64,000 bases of DNA from Athripsodes cinereus (lineage: Eukaryota > Arthropoda > Insecta > Trichoptera > Leptoceridae). The stretch lies in contig OX388314.1 in assembly GCA_947579605.1 (NCBI GenBank), forward strand, positions 11,219,982 through 11,283,981, given 5' to 3'. The translations under genes were made by a program, and so were the position numbers. The notes beneath the pieces were generated by a model, which saw only the letters and a program-made list of their open reading frames with translations, was not told the origin of the DNA and made no database searches. Of this stretch, positions 1-11,144 are shown one piece after another. How positions within the stretch are numbered: position 1 is the stretch's first letter; each line of letters starts with the position of its first letter.

Positions 1-1200
1 GATATTTAATGTTTCGTACATCAATATAGCAGGTATAAGTGATTAATAAATGTAGTGGAAATTCTTAATTTATGTGTAGGTATATAAAAAAATATATCCA
101 ACTACATTTGATAATTTTGCTAGACACATGGAAGGATAACGGTATCAAACTTTGAAGAGAAGATTATTCCCTGAATTTTAGATGATTTCAAAGCCAAGAA
201 GCTATTATTTTAGCTAAGGGATGTACAGACGTATTACTTACAGATTGGAAATTGGGATGGACCTCATAGAACCATTATCCACAGATAGCCAAAACGATGG
301 ACTTAATTACCAATATCAATCACATTATTATACGTTTTAGAAGCTCCCAACTCTGCTAGTGGCCTCTGTGTTAAGGTTTTTAATTTAAATGGTTTCTATT
401 ACAGAATTATATTTGAAGTAGACAATGTTTATACTAAAGAAATCGAAGACTAGAGTAAAATTTGTTTCCGACAATTATAAAATTACTGGCTTTCAGAAAA
501 CTATTAATCTAAGTAATCATACGTATAAAAAGATGTTTAAACACTATAGAAAAAAGAGATTAATTAAAGATAATACATATACCGTGTAGAACTGAGATGT
601 AACTTTGAGACCGCTATTGTCATGATATTTCTAGAACACTGCGGTATGAAGAATAGCTTATAATGTAAAAAGAAACAAAATGTGGATATGGACCGAGTGT
701 GAGTAGTTTATTGTGAACAACGAACGAGATAAATAGATTTAATAGTTCTTGTTCAATGGTGAAATATTGAAAGGATCGCGTATAGAGACGATAGAGATTT
801 ATGTTGGGAATAAATCTGAGAGAAAAGACGAGTTTCGCATATCGCCGGGGGTTAATGAGAAAATTTATTATTTTAATGGCGATACGTCCTATCGCTTTGT
901 CACGGAAATAATAATACGGTAACACATATACATACATACATACATATGAACTTTATAATATTATATTCATACTTATAGCACATATACATATGTTATCTTT
1001 ATCTACACACTCACACTGTATGGATTACATATATGCATTATCTTCGCTAGACCATCTTTAATCATGAATGTAATCACATCCATCGAGCTTATAACATACA
1101 TTGGTTTACCCACATATTATTTATTGTACCTACCAACTTAAAACTTTGTCCAGAACACTTTAATTGATATGAAATGATTTTATATTATTTTTATTTTAAT
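1..1200. other. AT-rich spacer without recognised gene
   Basis: No open frame here resembles a known protein, and I see no terminal repeats or target duplications. Simple runs such as CATACATACATA near 930-945 are present. I can support nothing more. Confidence 0.5.
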
Positions 1201-1382
1201 TTGTTTATTTTTTATCTATTATTTTTATTCTTATCCGACAGTGGTGGGTTCAATCCTCAATGTGAGTAAAACAGTAATTTTAACTTTTTGAGGGTTAACT
1301 CATCGTAATGGTTAGTGAAAAATCCAGCTACGACAACTAATTATATTTCATAAGATAGAGGGACATGAACTGTGGCTCATAC

Positions 1383-1451
1383 GTAGAGCTGAGGAGACTG
1401 GCTGAGAATAGGGAGGAATGGAGAAGAAAATCCAAACTCGTTGCAGACTAA
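1383..1451 (+). pseudogene. LINE carboxy-terminal relic (22 codons)
   Basis: A short open stretch reads VELRRLAENREEWRRKSKL and ends in TAA. The Arg/Glu/Trp pattern, with a Trp-Arg-Arg and a final Lys-Leu-Val-Ala-Asp, is the kind of tail often seen at the end of insect LINE ORF2 proteins. Nothing upstream in the same frame is clearly conserved, so this is a 5'-truncated, dead fragment. The family assignment is by pattern only. Confidence 0.4.
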
Positions 1452-2017
1452 TCCAATGGATTGTAACTTGTAACCCATTATATTATAATCTACTTTTCGT
1501 TTTACTGTCTATTTTTTAATCATGAATATACCAGCATAAAAAGCTATATGCATTCTCGATAAGCGTAATAAAAAGACATTTCAATAAATGCATCAAGCAA
1601 TAAATAATTTATCATACGGAACAAAAACATTTACACAGGGATACTACATTGTAAGACATAGTATACAGAATACAATATTATCATCACGATATGATACTTG
1701 GATGTGTAGTGGGTGCCTACCTGAAAATGAATTATGGAGGTCGCATTGACGCGACGAACATTAATAATAGAATCATTTCAAAATAGTGAACAAATTTGCA
1801 ATACAAGAGGTTGGTTATGTTACTTATATTAAAACATATGAATAATAAAAACTTGACAATGAAATACATATAGAAATTTGCAAAAATTTAACTATTTGCC
1901 TGAAAATTATAAAACACATGAGAGTATTTTTTTCAATATTTTTTATCATAAGGTATTACACATATAATCATACTTACATAGATTTACCTATTTTTCAAAC
2001 ATAAAATCACAAGTTAA

Positions 2018-2488
2018 ATGCACTTATCAATCATTGCGTTTCCCAATAGGGTAGTCAGCGGAATAACCGCATACCGCATGGTATTCGTGTGTCTAGAGAC
2101 TATGACGCTAACACTTGCGAGCAAACGAAAACTGAGGTGTGTACAGCGTGCCATGGAGAGACAAATGCTGGGTATCAGCTTGAGAGATAAAATAAGAAAT
2201 GAAACCATCCGACAATAGACAAAAGTCGTTGACGTTGTTGATAAATTCTCCAAGCTGAAATGGCAATGGGCTGGTCATGTGGTTAGACAAAAGGATGGCA
2301 GACGGACTTCCAGAATTCTTGAATGGAGGCCGTGGGAGGACAAAAGAAGCGTAGGAAGACCCCAAAAAAGATGGGTTGACGATATTGTCCAGATGATGGG
2401 AAAACAGTGGTATCGCGTTGCTCGAGATAGGAAAGTGTGGAAAAGTTTTGAAGAGGCTTATATCCAGCAGTGGAGAGAAGAGAGCTAG
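2018..2488 (+). pseudogene. RTE-like LINE reverse transcriptase, carboxy-end relic
   Basis: One frame is open on both sides of a single in-frame TAG at 2216-2218. It reads RKLRCVQRAMERQMLGISL then, after the stop, KLKWQWAGHVVRQKDGR and GRPQKRWVDDI, ending near AYIQQWREES. The order 'RAMER-MLG', 'KW-WAGHV-R', 'GRP--RW-DDI', 'DR--W--FEEAY-QQW' is the known carboxy-terminal signature of RTE-type and related LINE ORF2 proteins of arthropods. The endonuclease and catalytic reverse-transcriptase parts are missing, so this is a 5'-truncated copy. The stop falls where the family usually has an Arg-rich segment. It cannot encode an active enzyme. Confidence 0.75.
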
Positions 2489-2524
2489 CAGAAAGGAAGC
2501 AAGTAATATACATGGATGTATTCG

Positions 2525-2564
2525 TGCTGCCGCCATCTTTACACTTTTGAAGATGACGGCAGCA
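2525..2564. repeat. 15-bp hairpin after LINE relic
   Basis: Arms at 2525-2539 and 2550-2564 are reverse complements with one mismatch around a 10-base loop. It lies 36 bp after the LINE frame ends, so it may belong to the LINE 3' UTR. A role is not shown. Confidence 0.5.
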
Positions 2565-2599
2565 TGTTCGCCGAAAGCTAGAGTAAAAAACTACCACAC

Positions 2600-3414
2600 G
2601 GACACTCCGAAAACTACCGAACACAATACATGAATGTTGCCCTTTGCACACCAATAAGTCAAGTCTTAACACTTAAGACATTGGATCGAAGAGAAAATGT
2701 TAAATTTCTTAAATGTACGAAAATTAGGAAAAAAGTGGGAGACCAATTCGTTGCCGAGGATTCACTGAGGTAAAAAAGTAATGAACCTTAATTACATTCT
2801 ATTACTGGTAACGAAAGTCCAATATTAATATTTTACGCGTACCTTAACTAACAATGTTACATATTATCTCAACAACTTTACAAATAATCTGATCATCACT
2901 CTTGGCAAATATATACCTACAACACGAAGTTGATGTTACTATGCATAGTTTCAACCCTCTTCTAAAACACCCTTCGGCAATGGTCGGCCGTATCATCCAC
3001 CCCCCAATGGATGCATTATATGTAGATATCCTTTGTAATAAGATATGCATAGACAAATGAGAATAATTTTTCAAGAACCGAAACCCGAAAACAATCATTC
3101 GATACTGACCCCAAAATTGTACACTGAGGGTTTAGCCAAAACTGAAAAGTGATATTCGTAAATTCGTGTGGGTTTAAAATCATGCTTAAAGTTAGGGTAC
3201 AGTGTAAATTTAATAGTAGTTTGGGTAAAATAGTTTCTAAGTCCATCGCTTATAAAATAATATTGTTAATCAATATGTATCTACTACATTCAAATATTAC
3301 CTACACTAGTAAAAAACGCAAGCACCACACGTCAGTTGCTGATCTATACCTACTATACTACAGTATAACAATACTTTTGTAAGTTTCTACACATTCTACT
3401 CAATTTACGCTTCT
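2600..3414. other. AT-rich spacer
   Basis: Nothing identifiable. The frames in this stretch are short and have no recognisable domains. Confidence 0.4.
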
Positions 3415-3422
3415 ATCTATAC

Positions 3423-4714
3423 CAGAGGTTTCCAAACTTTTTTCTCATAGACCACTTTCAATAAATTGCTGCTTCCGGTGGACCACCTGTATTTATACCC
3501 CCCTGTCGCCAATTTTTTAAAACTGTATTAGGAATTTGAAATATTTCAAAAACTCCTCGGTTTTCTTAACCTTCTACTGTGGACGTGCGGTCTCACAGGC
3601 CCCGCATCAATTTCGTTTTCTTAATTTGGATCCTTCCAACCTCTCTGCACTGCTATCTAGCTCAGTAGCTTCGTATTTAGTTGTGAGATAACCATTTTGA
3701 GTGGAGGCCGCGTCATTTGTTCATTGGTACGTAAGTTATGTTAATTGGAAAATTGGGAGCGGCCCGTCAGACCGCTTGTCCATATTTATCAAACAAAATA
3801 TTTTCATAGGAAAATTTTGAATTTTTTTATTTTTTAGTACAAATTGGCTAAAAACCGACCATTTGAAAGTTCGGAAGAGTAATTAACAAGAAAAAAATAT
3901 TTCAAGTGACTGATTCTTCTTTTGAAGAAGAATCTGAATGAGATATTACTTGGTTCGGATCAGTCGGATATCGAAGATGACATTGAAGAATTTCTAACGC
4001 AATAATCAGAATTTGTAAAGCAAAGTGATGAAAATAAAAATGAACAGCATAAATATGTCCAAAAAATAAATAAAACAAAGATATTATATGTTATTATTCG
4101 ATGCAGTTAGCCCATTTGTCTGAATTTTTGGCAATACTCTAAACTTTTTGTCAATAAATTACGTGAATTAGTCATTTGTCAGAATTTTTGTTTTCGCGCT
4201 TAGTTATTATTTTTATATATTATTTTATACCTTATATATTATAATATTACAAAAAAAGAATATTATGTTTTTGATTGGATTTTAGATCATAGTTTTTGAA
4301 TAAATTATGGCTTTGTCAAAAATAGGCTAAAATTACCTACGTACTATAATACCTATTTTTCTAATATATCCAATAATAAATGTTTATGTTTTACACCCAT
4401 ATTTTATTATTATTTACCAATAATTTAAAATGGCTTCAGTTTTTAAGCGATATTATAAGTGTATATTATAAAATATGGATTAAAACATAGCGGTCTGTGA
4501 GGCCTCACGTCCAAGGAAGTGTAAAAATTAAATCACGTCCACAGTTAAAGGTTAAAGAATATGACGCATTTACCGAATATCCGATACTTTAACTATGGAT
4601 TCGTGGACCCCCTCTTACAACTCGTGCACCCCCATTTTTTAGTCACGCCATCGTAGACCCACGTCGAGTCTCCCGTGGACCCCTGGGGGTCCACCTGGAT
4701 TTTGGGAATCACTG
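3423..4714. mobile_element. hAT-like non-autonomous element, interrupted
   Basis: The left end reads CAGAGGTTTCCAAAC and the right end, read inward on the other strand, CAGTGATTCCCAAAA; these are imperfect inverted ends of hAT type. Both are flanked by the same 8 bases, ATCTATAC (3415-3422 and 4715-4722), the target-duplication length expected of hAT. Near the ends are 'GGACCACC' and 'GGACCCC' stretches and the palindrome-like GGACCCCTGGGGGTCC. No transposase is encoded by the hAT part. A piggyBac-like element occupies 3570-4551, leaving roughly 310 bp of hAT sequence. A close relative lies at 51070-51574. Confidence 0.85.
3570..4551. mobile_element. piggyBac-like element nested in the hAT element
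   Basis: Flanked by TTAA on both sides (3566-3569 and 4552-4555). The ends are inverted: left CCTTCTACTGTGGACGTG, right (other strand) CCTTTAACTGTGGACGTG, followed inside by related GGTCTCACAGGCC and GAGGCCTCACAG motifs. TTAA duplication and CC-starting ends are the piggyBac hallmark. Inside, around 3905-4030, is a decayed acidic, Ser/Asp/Glu-rich coding trace (SDSSFEEESE, SDIEDDIEEFL) resembling the amino end of piggyBac transposases, broken by stops and frame changes. At about 1 kb it is a deletion derivative of a usually 2-3 kb element and cannot move by itself. Confidence 0.75.
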
Positions 4715-4730
4715 ATCTATACTTTATCCC

Positions 4731-4893
4731 CACGCCGTATCCCTTGTGTTATATAAATCTACTTCTTTCCCTTCCACGTTCATTCAATTTCTCATACACA
4801 CACGTCGATCTTTCTTACGCGTGATCAAACCACGCGGTTCTCAGACGCCCATGCTTTCTAAAACCTCTCTTTCAGATAAACCTCTATCAACGT
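4731..4893 (-). pseudogene. LINE 3' end relic, same family as 29743
   Basis: On the minus strand this matches, base for base over much of its length, the end of the LINE at 29743-30150: the 'Tyr-Pro' end, the Asn-Trp-Met region and the LDHV/ITR segment can be aligned. It is diverged, with frame breaks. A 3'-end fragment only. Confidence 0.6.
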
Positions 4894-5148
4894 ATCAATA
4901 TTGCTATTGGAATAATTATGAAAGAAATAAATATTCTGAATATTTAACGATATAATAAATAACACGAGAGTTATTAATAGTACGCTAGCCGGTATCAAGA
5001 CAAATATAAGTAAACGAAACAAGAAAAAATATAGTGTGTCTTCTATTGGAAACCAAAGGGATCAAAAATAATTATCAACTTTGATTTATTGACACGTAGT
5101 TAATAATATAACCATAGATACTTAAATAGATATACAGCAAAAAATATA

Positions 5149-6046
5149 CACGGTGCGGCAGAAAAGTAATGAGACTGATTTTTATTTACTAAAGTATTTA
5201 TTTTTTTCAAACATCAATATTATCCCCTTCAAAGTAGTTCCTTTGGGCAGCTACACACCGAGAGAGACGTTGTTCCCACTGTTGGTAGCAGTGCTGGAAG
5301 TCTTCAACCGGTATGATCTTCAACATGTCCGTTACACGCTTTTGGATGTTTTTCTAAGTCCCGAAATGACGTCCTTTGAAGGTATAGGCACAGAAACTGA
5401 GGTCAGGTGAAAAGAGGGGCAGGAGAATCACATGGATGCCTTTTGAGGTCAAAAATCTTGAGAAATCCTTCTGTTGAATTGTGAGGTTTTTCGACACCAT
5501 TTTGGCACAGACCTTTCGGATATGCAAATGTTCAGCCAAAATTTGATGAATGATAAATCTGTTCAACTTTAATTGTTCACTCAACATTCTTAATGTTAAA
5601 CGGCGGTCTCACGAAAGTGTTCACACATCGATGTTTTTGTCGGTTTTGAAAGTTGAAGGCCTGTCTTAACGGCGTTCATCGTCAACGTGTTCTCTGCCTT
5701 CCAAAAATTATTTGTGCCAGCAAAAAACTCAAACTTGCGATGAAGAATATACCCTATAGACCTGCTTCAAGTTTTCAAATGTAATACTTGCCGAATCTTA
5801 AAGCTTAACATAATCTTTAATGACACGATGTTGCTCCAAATTCCGATGTTCCATTTTCCGTGACGCACAACCAAAACACAACTTCACTAATAGCAGTCAC
5901 AAAAATATCATAGTCAACGGAGGGAGTTGAAACTCACACTGAGCTAAGGGAAGATACTGATACACGTGCTCTATCAAAGACAATAGCGCAGCATTACCAG
6001 ATCGCTTGCAGTGTTGCCAGTCTCATTACTTTTCTAACGCTCCTTG
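5149..6046 (-). mobile_element. Internally deleted mariner element
   Basis: Ends at 5149-5177 and 6018-6046 are 29-bp inverted repeats with four mismatches, sharing the inner block AGAAAAGTAATGAGACTG. They are flanked by TA (5147-5148 and 6047-6048), the Tc1/mariner target. At 898 bp it is shorter than a typical 1.3-kb mariner. The coding remains run right to left. The amino half (about 5850 down to 5460) is then joined to the third catalytic region near 5415, so the middle of the gene is deleted. Frames are broken. It could only move with help from an intact relative. Confidence 0.88.
5354..5875 (-). pseudogene. mariner transposase relic
   Basis: Reading leftwards from a start near 5852 (MEHRNLEQ), the frames include FEFFAGTNNFWKAENTL, then SEQLKLNRFIIHQILAEHL, then RKVCAKMVSKNLT and finally LLPLFSPDLSFCAYTF. 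These correspond to the mariner order: amino end, helix-turn-helix with 'RKVCAKMVP-NLT', and the 'HDNAPAH...YSPDL-P-D' block. Only the SPDL part of that last block is present, and its expected Asp is Cys-Ala here. At least two frameshifts or stops occur before codon 90. The gene is dead, with the central catalytic Asp residues deleted. Confidence 0.75.
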
Positions 6047-6470
6047 TATACCCAGTCCTTTTATTTTCCATAATACCTACTCACGTAATAGCGACGTATT
6101 TTCACATCAACATTGTCATATAGGTAAGATGATCTTAAATAATATACTTATAGTACAATATTACTTGTACAAAACACAGAATGTGTGTTAGGTTGATCAA
6201 TATAATTAATAGCCAACATCAGTCGGACACTGTGGTACATATCCATGTGATGGTCAACGATAAATCATACGGGCACACTGAGGTGTTTAATTTCTCTTGA
6301 AATACTGCGATATTATTGTGTATAATAATAATAATAATAATGTAATATAACGTGATACTGAACCTTTAATACCTTACTGACTATCTACCTGAATGTTCCA
6401 GACTCTCTTCCCTTACAGAAATTAATCAAAGGTGATGTGAGAAGATAAACTACATGTAGATATATATAGA

Positions 6471-6584
6471 TATTGGCACGGAGAAGACAGCTTGCATGTT
6501 TTATATGCAGCTGGTCTGCTGGCTACCCCACTTGTGGGATATGCCGTGATGGTATAGTAGTAGTAGTAGTAGTAGTAGTAGTAG
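6471..6584 (+). repeat. (TAG)n-tailed dispersed repeat, copy 1
   Basis: Starts TATTGGCACGGAGAAGACAG, contains GCTGGCTACCCCACTTGTGG and GATATGCCGTGATGG, and ends in about ten TAG triplets. This is the 3' half of a repeat of about 200-250 bp found at least eight times in the window. A short unit tail of this sort suggests a retroelement (SINE or LINE 3' end). It is 5' truncated here. Confidence 0.75.
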
Positions 6585-6740
6585 ATATATATAATATCAT
6601 TACTATGTATTAATATGTAAATCATCTTCGGAAGTGTTTGCTGTGTCTCATCTATTTATGAACTTCACAAGACTAGAGGGTAGTAAAGATATGAATATCT
6701 ACAAAGTTAAAATTGTACCTGCATGAGGACTTTCAAGAGA

Positions 6741-6778
6741 ATTTAATGAATTGCTAAAAAAACAGCAATTCATTAAAT
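6741..6778. repeat. Perfect 15-bp hairpin
   Basis: Arms ATTTAATGAATTGCT (6741-6755) and its exact reverse complement (6764-6778) flank an 8-base A-rich loop. A second palindromic run, TTAATTAATTAATT, follows. The function is unknown; it may be a chance AT-rich palindrome. Confidence 0.5.
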
Positions 6779-6810
6779 TGATTAATTAATTAATTCAATT
6801 CATTAAAAAG

Positions 6811-6936
6811 CATGACAGGAAACAGACCCCCTGGAAGACCACCTAAACGATGGAGGGACAGTTGGACATCCACCTCTCAGGAGCAGGCTCCGAGAATCAC
6901 AGGACATAGTCCTAACTGAAGCAAAAGAAGAAGAAG
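6811..6936 (+). pseudogene. LINE 3' end relic with (GAA)n tail
   Basis: Translates to RPPGRPPKRWRDSWTSTSQE and ends in AAAGAAGAAGAAG. The GRPPKRW-DSW motif is a common ending of arthropod LINE ORF2 proteins. Two other copies lie at 24691-24801 and, reversed, at 59012-59140. Only the last 40 or so codons are present. Confidence 0.65.
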
Positions 6937-7534
6937 CTAAAGAAACAATACACATGGTTGAACATACTGAGAAAAGCAAGATTTAAACATGAAGAGATGC
7001 AAATGGTTAGTGTAAATGGTTTTCATGCCTTTGTTTCTCATTAAAACTGTTCATTTGTAATAGTTTGTCACCCACTGGTGAGTAATACCGTGATGGTAAT
7101 ATGTCTGTGTAAACTTTTTAAAGGTCTTCTCAGAACACCGTGATCTCTTTTTTACACAACTTACAAAAGGTGTTTTGCGTAAACTTCTAAAGCTTTAAAA
7201 ACGGTAAAAAATTACTGACCATTAAAGAAATAAATTGGCAAATTTGTTTGCTTCAGGTCTACAATCAAATTACTGAATCTTCATGTTGAAATTCGAACTT
7301 TACTAAAGGGTCGGTGGAGAGATATTTGTATCGGTCAAGCCAGAATCAAATTGGGGCGAAAATTGAAAGGGTACTTATATATACATGTTGTACATCTGAT
7401 AATCGACACTATACCGAACAAATGTAATATATTTTATTTTATGTTCCGGTTCTTATCATGATATTATTGCTAGATCTTCTGCTATCGAAAATAGCAGAAA
7501 ATTGTAATAAAAAATATGTAAAATAAAGTATTTA

Positions 7535-7880
7535 TTTATTTATTATTACAATATTCGGCGTGAGCCTTTTACATGTATAAAATAAAATTGTAGAAATTGC
7601 ATGACAGACAGTACGTTTAAACAAGACAAGGATTAATCATGAAAAAAGGACAATACATAATAAAAAAAAAACAGTATGATAAATATAATACATATAAACC
7701 ATTCAATAAATTTTTTTAAAAATTAATTGATAAAAGACAGAACTAGCAATAAATCATCAAAATTGGGAAATTCAACATAAGATTATTAAAATATATAATT
7801 ATAAAATGTTTATTTAAAAGTATGACAAAAAGAAAATCTCAGAAAAGTATGAAGAATCTGAGAACAAATACATGATTAGA
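7535..7880 (-). repeat. LINE 3' UTR fragment (GGCTCACGCC family)
   Basis: Read on the minus strand it ends CATGTAAAAGGCTCACGCCG followed by an AATAAATAAATA tail. The same sequence ends the LINE at 56930-58050, where a coding end is still visible. No coding part is recognisable here. The upstream limit is uncertain. Confidence 0.5.
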
Positions 7881-8048
7881 AAACTGTTAACTAATGAAAT
7901 ACGCAAGTACTGATATTTTTTTATATTTACTTTACGTAAGCTTGATAATGGGAGCGAAAGTTCTTGAAAGTCGGCTCGCGATTAATAAAGTCACCGTGGA
8001 AGTACTGAATATGCTACGTAAGTATTAAAGAAGTTTACAGTTTTCTTA

Positions 8049-8213
8049 AAGATATATCTAGGTATTTGTAATAAACCCAAATACAACCTAATACACCTTT
8101 TACAGTAAGCTAAAAGCTTGTGTCGTGAAAGGGGAGTTTGCCGGCACTTGGGATCGAACCACGGACCCCCGTTCACAAGGCCGATACTCTACCTCCAGGC
8201 TACCGACGAATCC
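8049..8213 (-). mobile_element. tRNA-derived SINE
   Basis: On the minus strand there is a tRNA-like head. An A box-like TAGCCTGGAGG (8192-8202) is followed by GTAGAG, then a B box-like GGTTCGATCCC (8150-8160), about 31 bases apart, matching an internal RNA polymerase III promoter. The 3' body includes AAGCTTTTAGCTTA and GTATTTGGGTTTATTA. The cloverleaf cannot be drawn well (the anticodon stem fails), so it is not a working tRNA gene. A partial body copy in the same orientation lies at 55100-55176. Confidence 0.75.
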
Positions 8214-8739
8214 GAGTAGTATATTTAAGACGAATAGTATTATTCACCTCAAAATAGAATTCCAAAACCAACTAAACAATTTAAAGATTTTTTAAAGCTT
8301 AAAATTTTCTTATGGTACGATGAAAACTCGTATACCAAGTGTATGTAGTCAGTAAATACATCAAATATATTTCCCTGCTTTACAGTTAAGGATATTTGAT
8401 ATTATTTTGAATATAGGTAGTAATGTTATTCTCATAATGAAAATTCACTACCGCCTCAGATTTAACTAAGTTATTTTGAAATGAATATGTCTTATGGATA
8501 GCACCTAAATAGCAAGACAAGTATAATACAATATTTAAGCAAATTACAATAGAGCAATACCTAGTGAAAGCAACCGGCAGCCTAGACAAATCTCTCTCAA
8601 AATACATTGCATCAAAACGTTGGAAATATTGTGGGAAGGAGTGAGTAAATTGGTGCAAATCGCTCTTAATGGAGGAGGTATTTTCAATCTTTGCTTCCAG
8701 GTAGAAGATATGTATACCTTCATATAGTTATACCCTACT

Positions 8740-8990
8740 TTTTCATTACGTGTCTTGTCGGGTCCTCCTGACGTTGACGATTACCTGGGAGGAATCTTGT
8801 CTATTCTAGGCAACAAGAAACAGCTCTTCCACACCCGTCATCCTGGTCCACTCTCTAATGTTCTAAAGCCAGGAAAGCCGCTTTCTTCCAACATCTATAT
8901 GACTCTCAATCTTCTCTTCTATGACCAGTTGTAAGATGCCATATTTTCTCCCCCCATTATGTGACCAAAACATGAAGTTTTACGGACACT
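8740..8990 (-). pseudogene. LINE ORF2 carboxy-end relic
   Basis: On the minus strand, with stops and a frameshift, one can read a 'GHIM-GE--LL-L-I' block, then VGRKRLSWL, then WTRMTGVEELFLVA and VIVNVRR. This matches the well-known ending 'GRRR-SWLRNLR-W-G-SS--LF-AA...IANVR' of RTE-like LINEs in arthropods. At least three in-frame stops are present. A dead 3' fragment. Confidence 0.6.
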
Positions 8991-9414
8991 CTAGATACGC
9001 ATTAAATTTATGGATCAAATTGAATGATATAATAAAATAGGTCAGATGGAACTGAATGGTATGATTTCACAAAGGCAATATAAAAATACACATAAAATTA
9101 AGAATCTGATTCAGATGTTGGAAATACAAAAGGTATTAAGGTAGAAAAACACCAACCTATTTAAAGCAGCTGTTATAATTATCTACTCAATCCATAAATT
9201 AAACTAATAAATGTACTTACTATAACAGAGGATAACAGAGGAATATCTGTGTTAAACTCCACACTTACACATTTTACTAGGATCCTGAGAAATAAATTGG
9301 AAGCATTTATTACACACAAGACAGAGCAATAAAACTCTAGAAGAAGTAAATCCACAACCAACGCTATAGTCACCATCAGACAAATAAACGAAAAGCTATA
9401 GAATACAACAAGAC

Positions 9415-10270
9415 ATATTTTGTCTGTATTGTTGATCTAACAGAATTATTTGACAGAGTGATATTGAAAGACACTATAGAAGCACATGTGGAAAATGAAA
9501 CACCTCCTCCAATAATAGATGCAATACAAAAGGATCAATACAAACAGTCATACGAAAGTGAGAGCAGACAGAAAGTTATCCAAACAATAAAATTTATCAG
9601 GGGGCATGAGACACGGAGATAGTCTAAGTTCATTTCTCTTCAGTTTCACAATGAACAAGATCACTTGGCATTGGATATCGAATCGGGGAAATCATTATCA
9701 ATAGCATCTGCTATGCTGCCGATGCGACTATTACTACTGAAACAGGGGAAGATCCACAAGTGTTACACATTGCAGGTCTGAAGTACAATATGGAATTATC
9801 AGTGAGTAAAACTCTTTTTTCAAAACCACCGATAAACTGTATTTCGAACAAAAACACTAATAGAACAGAGCAGATCACTCAATTCAAGCACCTGGGTTTG
9901 GAGTTTTTCAGACACACTGACCTACACAATGAGAAAAGGTGGCAAGTAAACAAAGTAGTACTCGCATCTGGATGTCTCAGATAAACCTTATTTAAAAATA
10001 AAAGTTTGACCTACACAATGAGAAAAGGTGGCAAGTAAACAAAGCAGTATTCGCATCTGGATGTCTCAGATAAACCTTATTTAAAAATAAAAGTTTGACC
10101 TACACAATGAGAAAAGGTGGCTAGTAAACAAAGCAGTATTCGCATCTGGATGTCTCAGATAAACCTTATTTAAAAATAAAAGTTTGCGAATAGAGAGCAA
10201 ATTCAGAATATATAAAACCTGCATCAGACCAATTTAGATATATAGTATAGAAGCTAAAGCAAGTTGGAAA
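9415..10270 (+). pseudogene. Decayed LINE reverse transcriptase
   Basis: Several frames read on as reverse transcriptase. FVDLTELFDRV is the first Asp motif (usually 'DL-KAFD-V'); IRGMRHGDSLSSFLF is motif B ('RGVRQGDSLSP-LF'); ICYAADATI near 9706-9732 is the YADD motif with its first Asp replaced by Ala. Later come the thumb-like EQITQFKHLGLEF and RIYKTCIRP. The catalytic motif is damaged and frames shift, so it is dead. The order fits RTE-like or Jockey-like LINEs. An 89-bp triplication lies within it. Confidence 0.7.
9919..10185 (+). repeat. 89-bp unit repeated three times in tandem
   Basis: Units start GACCTACACAATGAGAAAAG at 9919, 10008 and 10097 and end AAAATAAAAGTTT. They differ by only a few substitutions (for example GTACTC against GTATTC). 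The unit is LINE coding sequence, so this is a local duplication after insertion. At 89 bp (not a multiple of 3) it also shifts the frame. Confidence 0.9.
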
Positions 10271-11144
10271 TCCACGGCAGGAAGGCACCTCTGAAAATAC
10301 AAACCCATGGGTCTAGAAAAAAATAAGAGATGTACCTACCTAAATTTCTGAGAATAGAATTGAGAAATCAAACAAATGACGTGATTACCAGATTTTGAAA
10401 TAAAGAGAATCAACGTTATAGCTATTGAACAAAATAAGATGATTGAGTTTGTAGTATCGATAAAAGTATTCAATGTTGAATTAATATAGAAATACAACGA
10501 TGACAGAAAACAACGTGAGCCATATTCCTTTAATTGAAATTTATAAGTAGTATTGTTATTGAGAGACGGTACATCATTAAACAACGCAGTAAGCGCAATG
10601 ATCGCACTAGACTTTCCTTAATAAGTAGTGATACATTCCCGCCACATAAGAGTACATAGCATAAGCAGCAATAGTAGCATTCAATGAAGATATATAGGTG
10701 GTGTCTAAGCTATTAGTTGTGTACCTACGTGTATCAGTTTTATTGAATCTACCTATGATAATATTCGCGTAGGTGTCATTTAATCAATCTTTATGTTGTT
10801 TGAATTGATTAAAAGGATTTTTATTAGGTGACAATATATTTTAAAGCAAAGAGAATAATTGCTTAACGCTTAAAAGAAATTCTAATTTTGTAAAGTCTAT
10901 CACACGTTCAATAATTATACATTTTCAACAATGACATGAATACTAACTGCTTAAAACTGAGTGAAATAACGTTGTAAGCATATTGATACTTATTGATCAA
11001 GAGTTTTGTTACAATGCTAATCTTAAATGACGTTGTATGCAATTGGTAATATAATTATTCATTTAAAATCAGTGTTGATCTTAAATGACATTGTTGTTCC
11101 AAAATTTTAAGGCATATTTTGGTGTCGTTATCAGGGATATACAG
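10271..11144. other. AT-rich spacer
   Basis: No gene or identifiable element. Two related AT-rich sentences (GTTGATCTTAAATGACATTG near 11072 and CTAATCTTAAATGACGTTG near 11016) form a weak local direct repeat. Confidence 0.4.

Noticed and set aside
8140..8213. A functional tRNA gene on the minus strand
   Set aside because: A and B boxes are present but the D and anticodon stems do not pair; a second body copy elsewhere shows it is a SINE.
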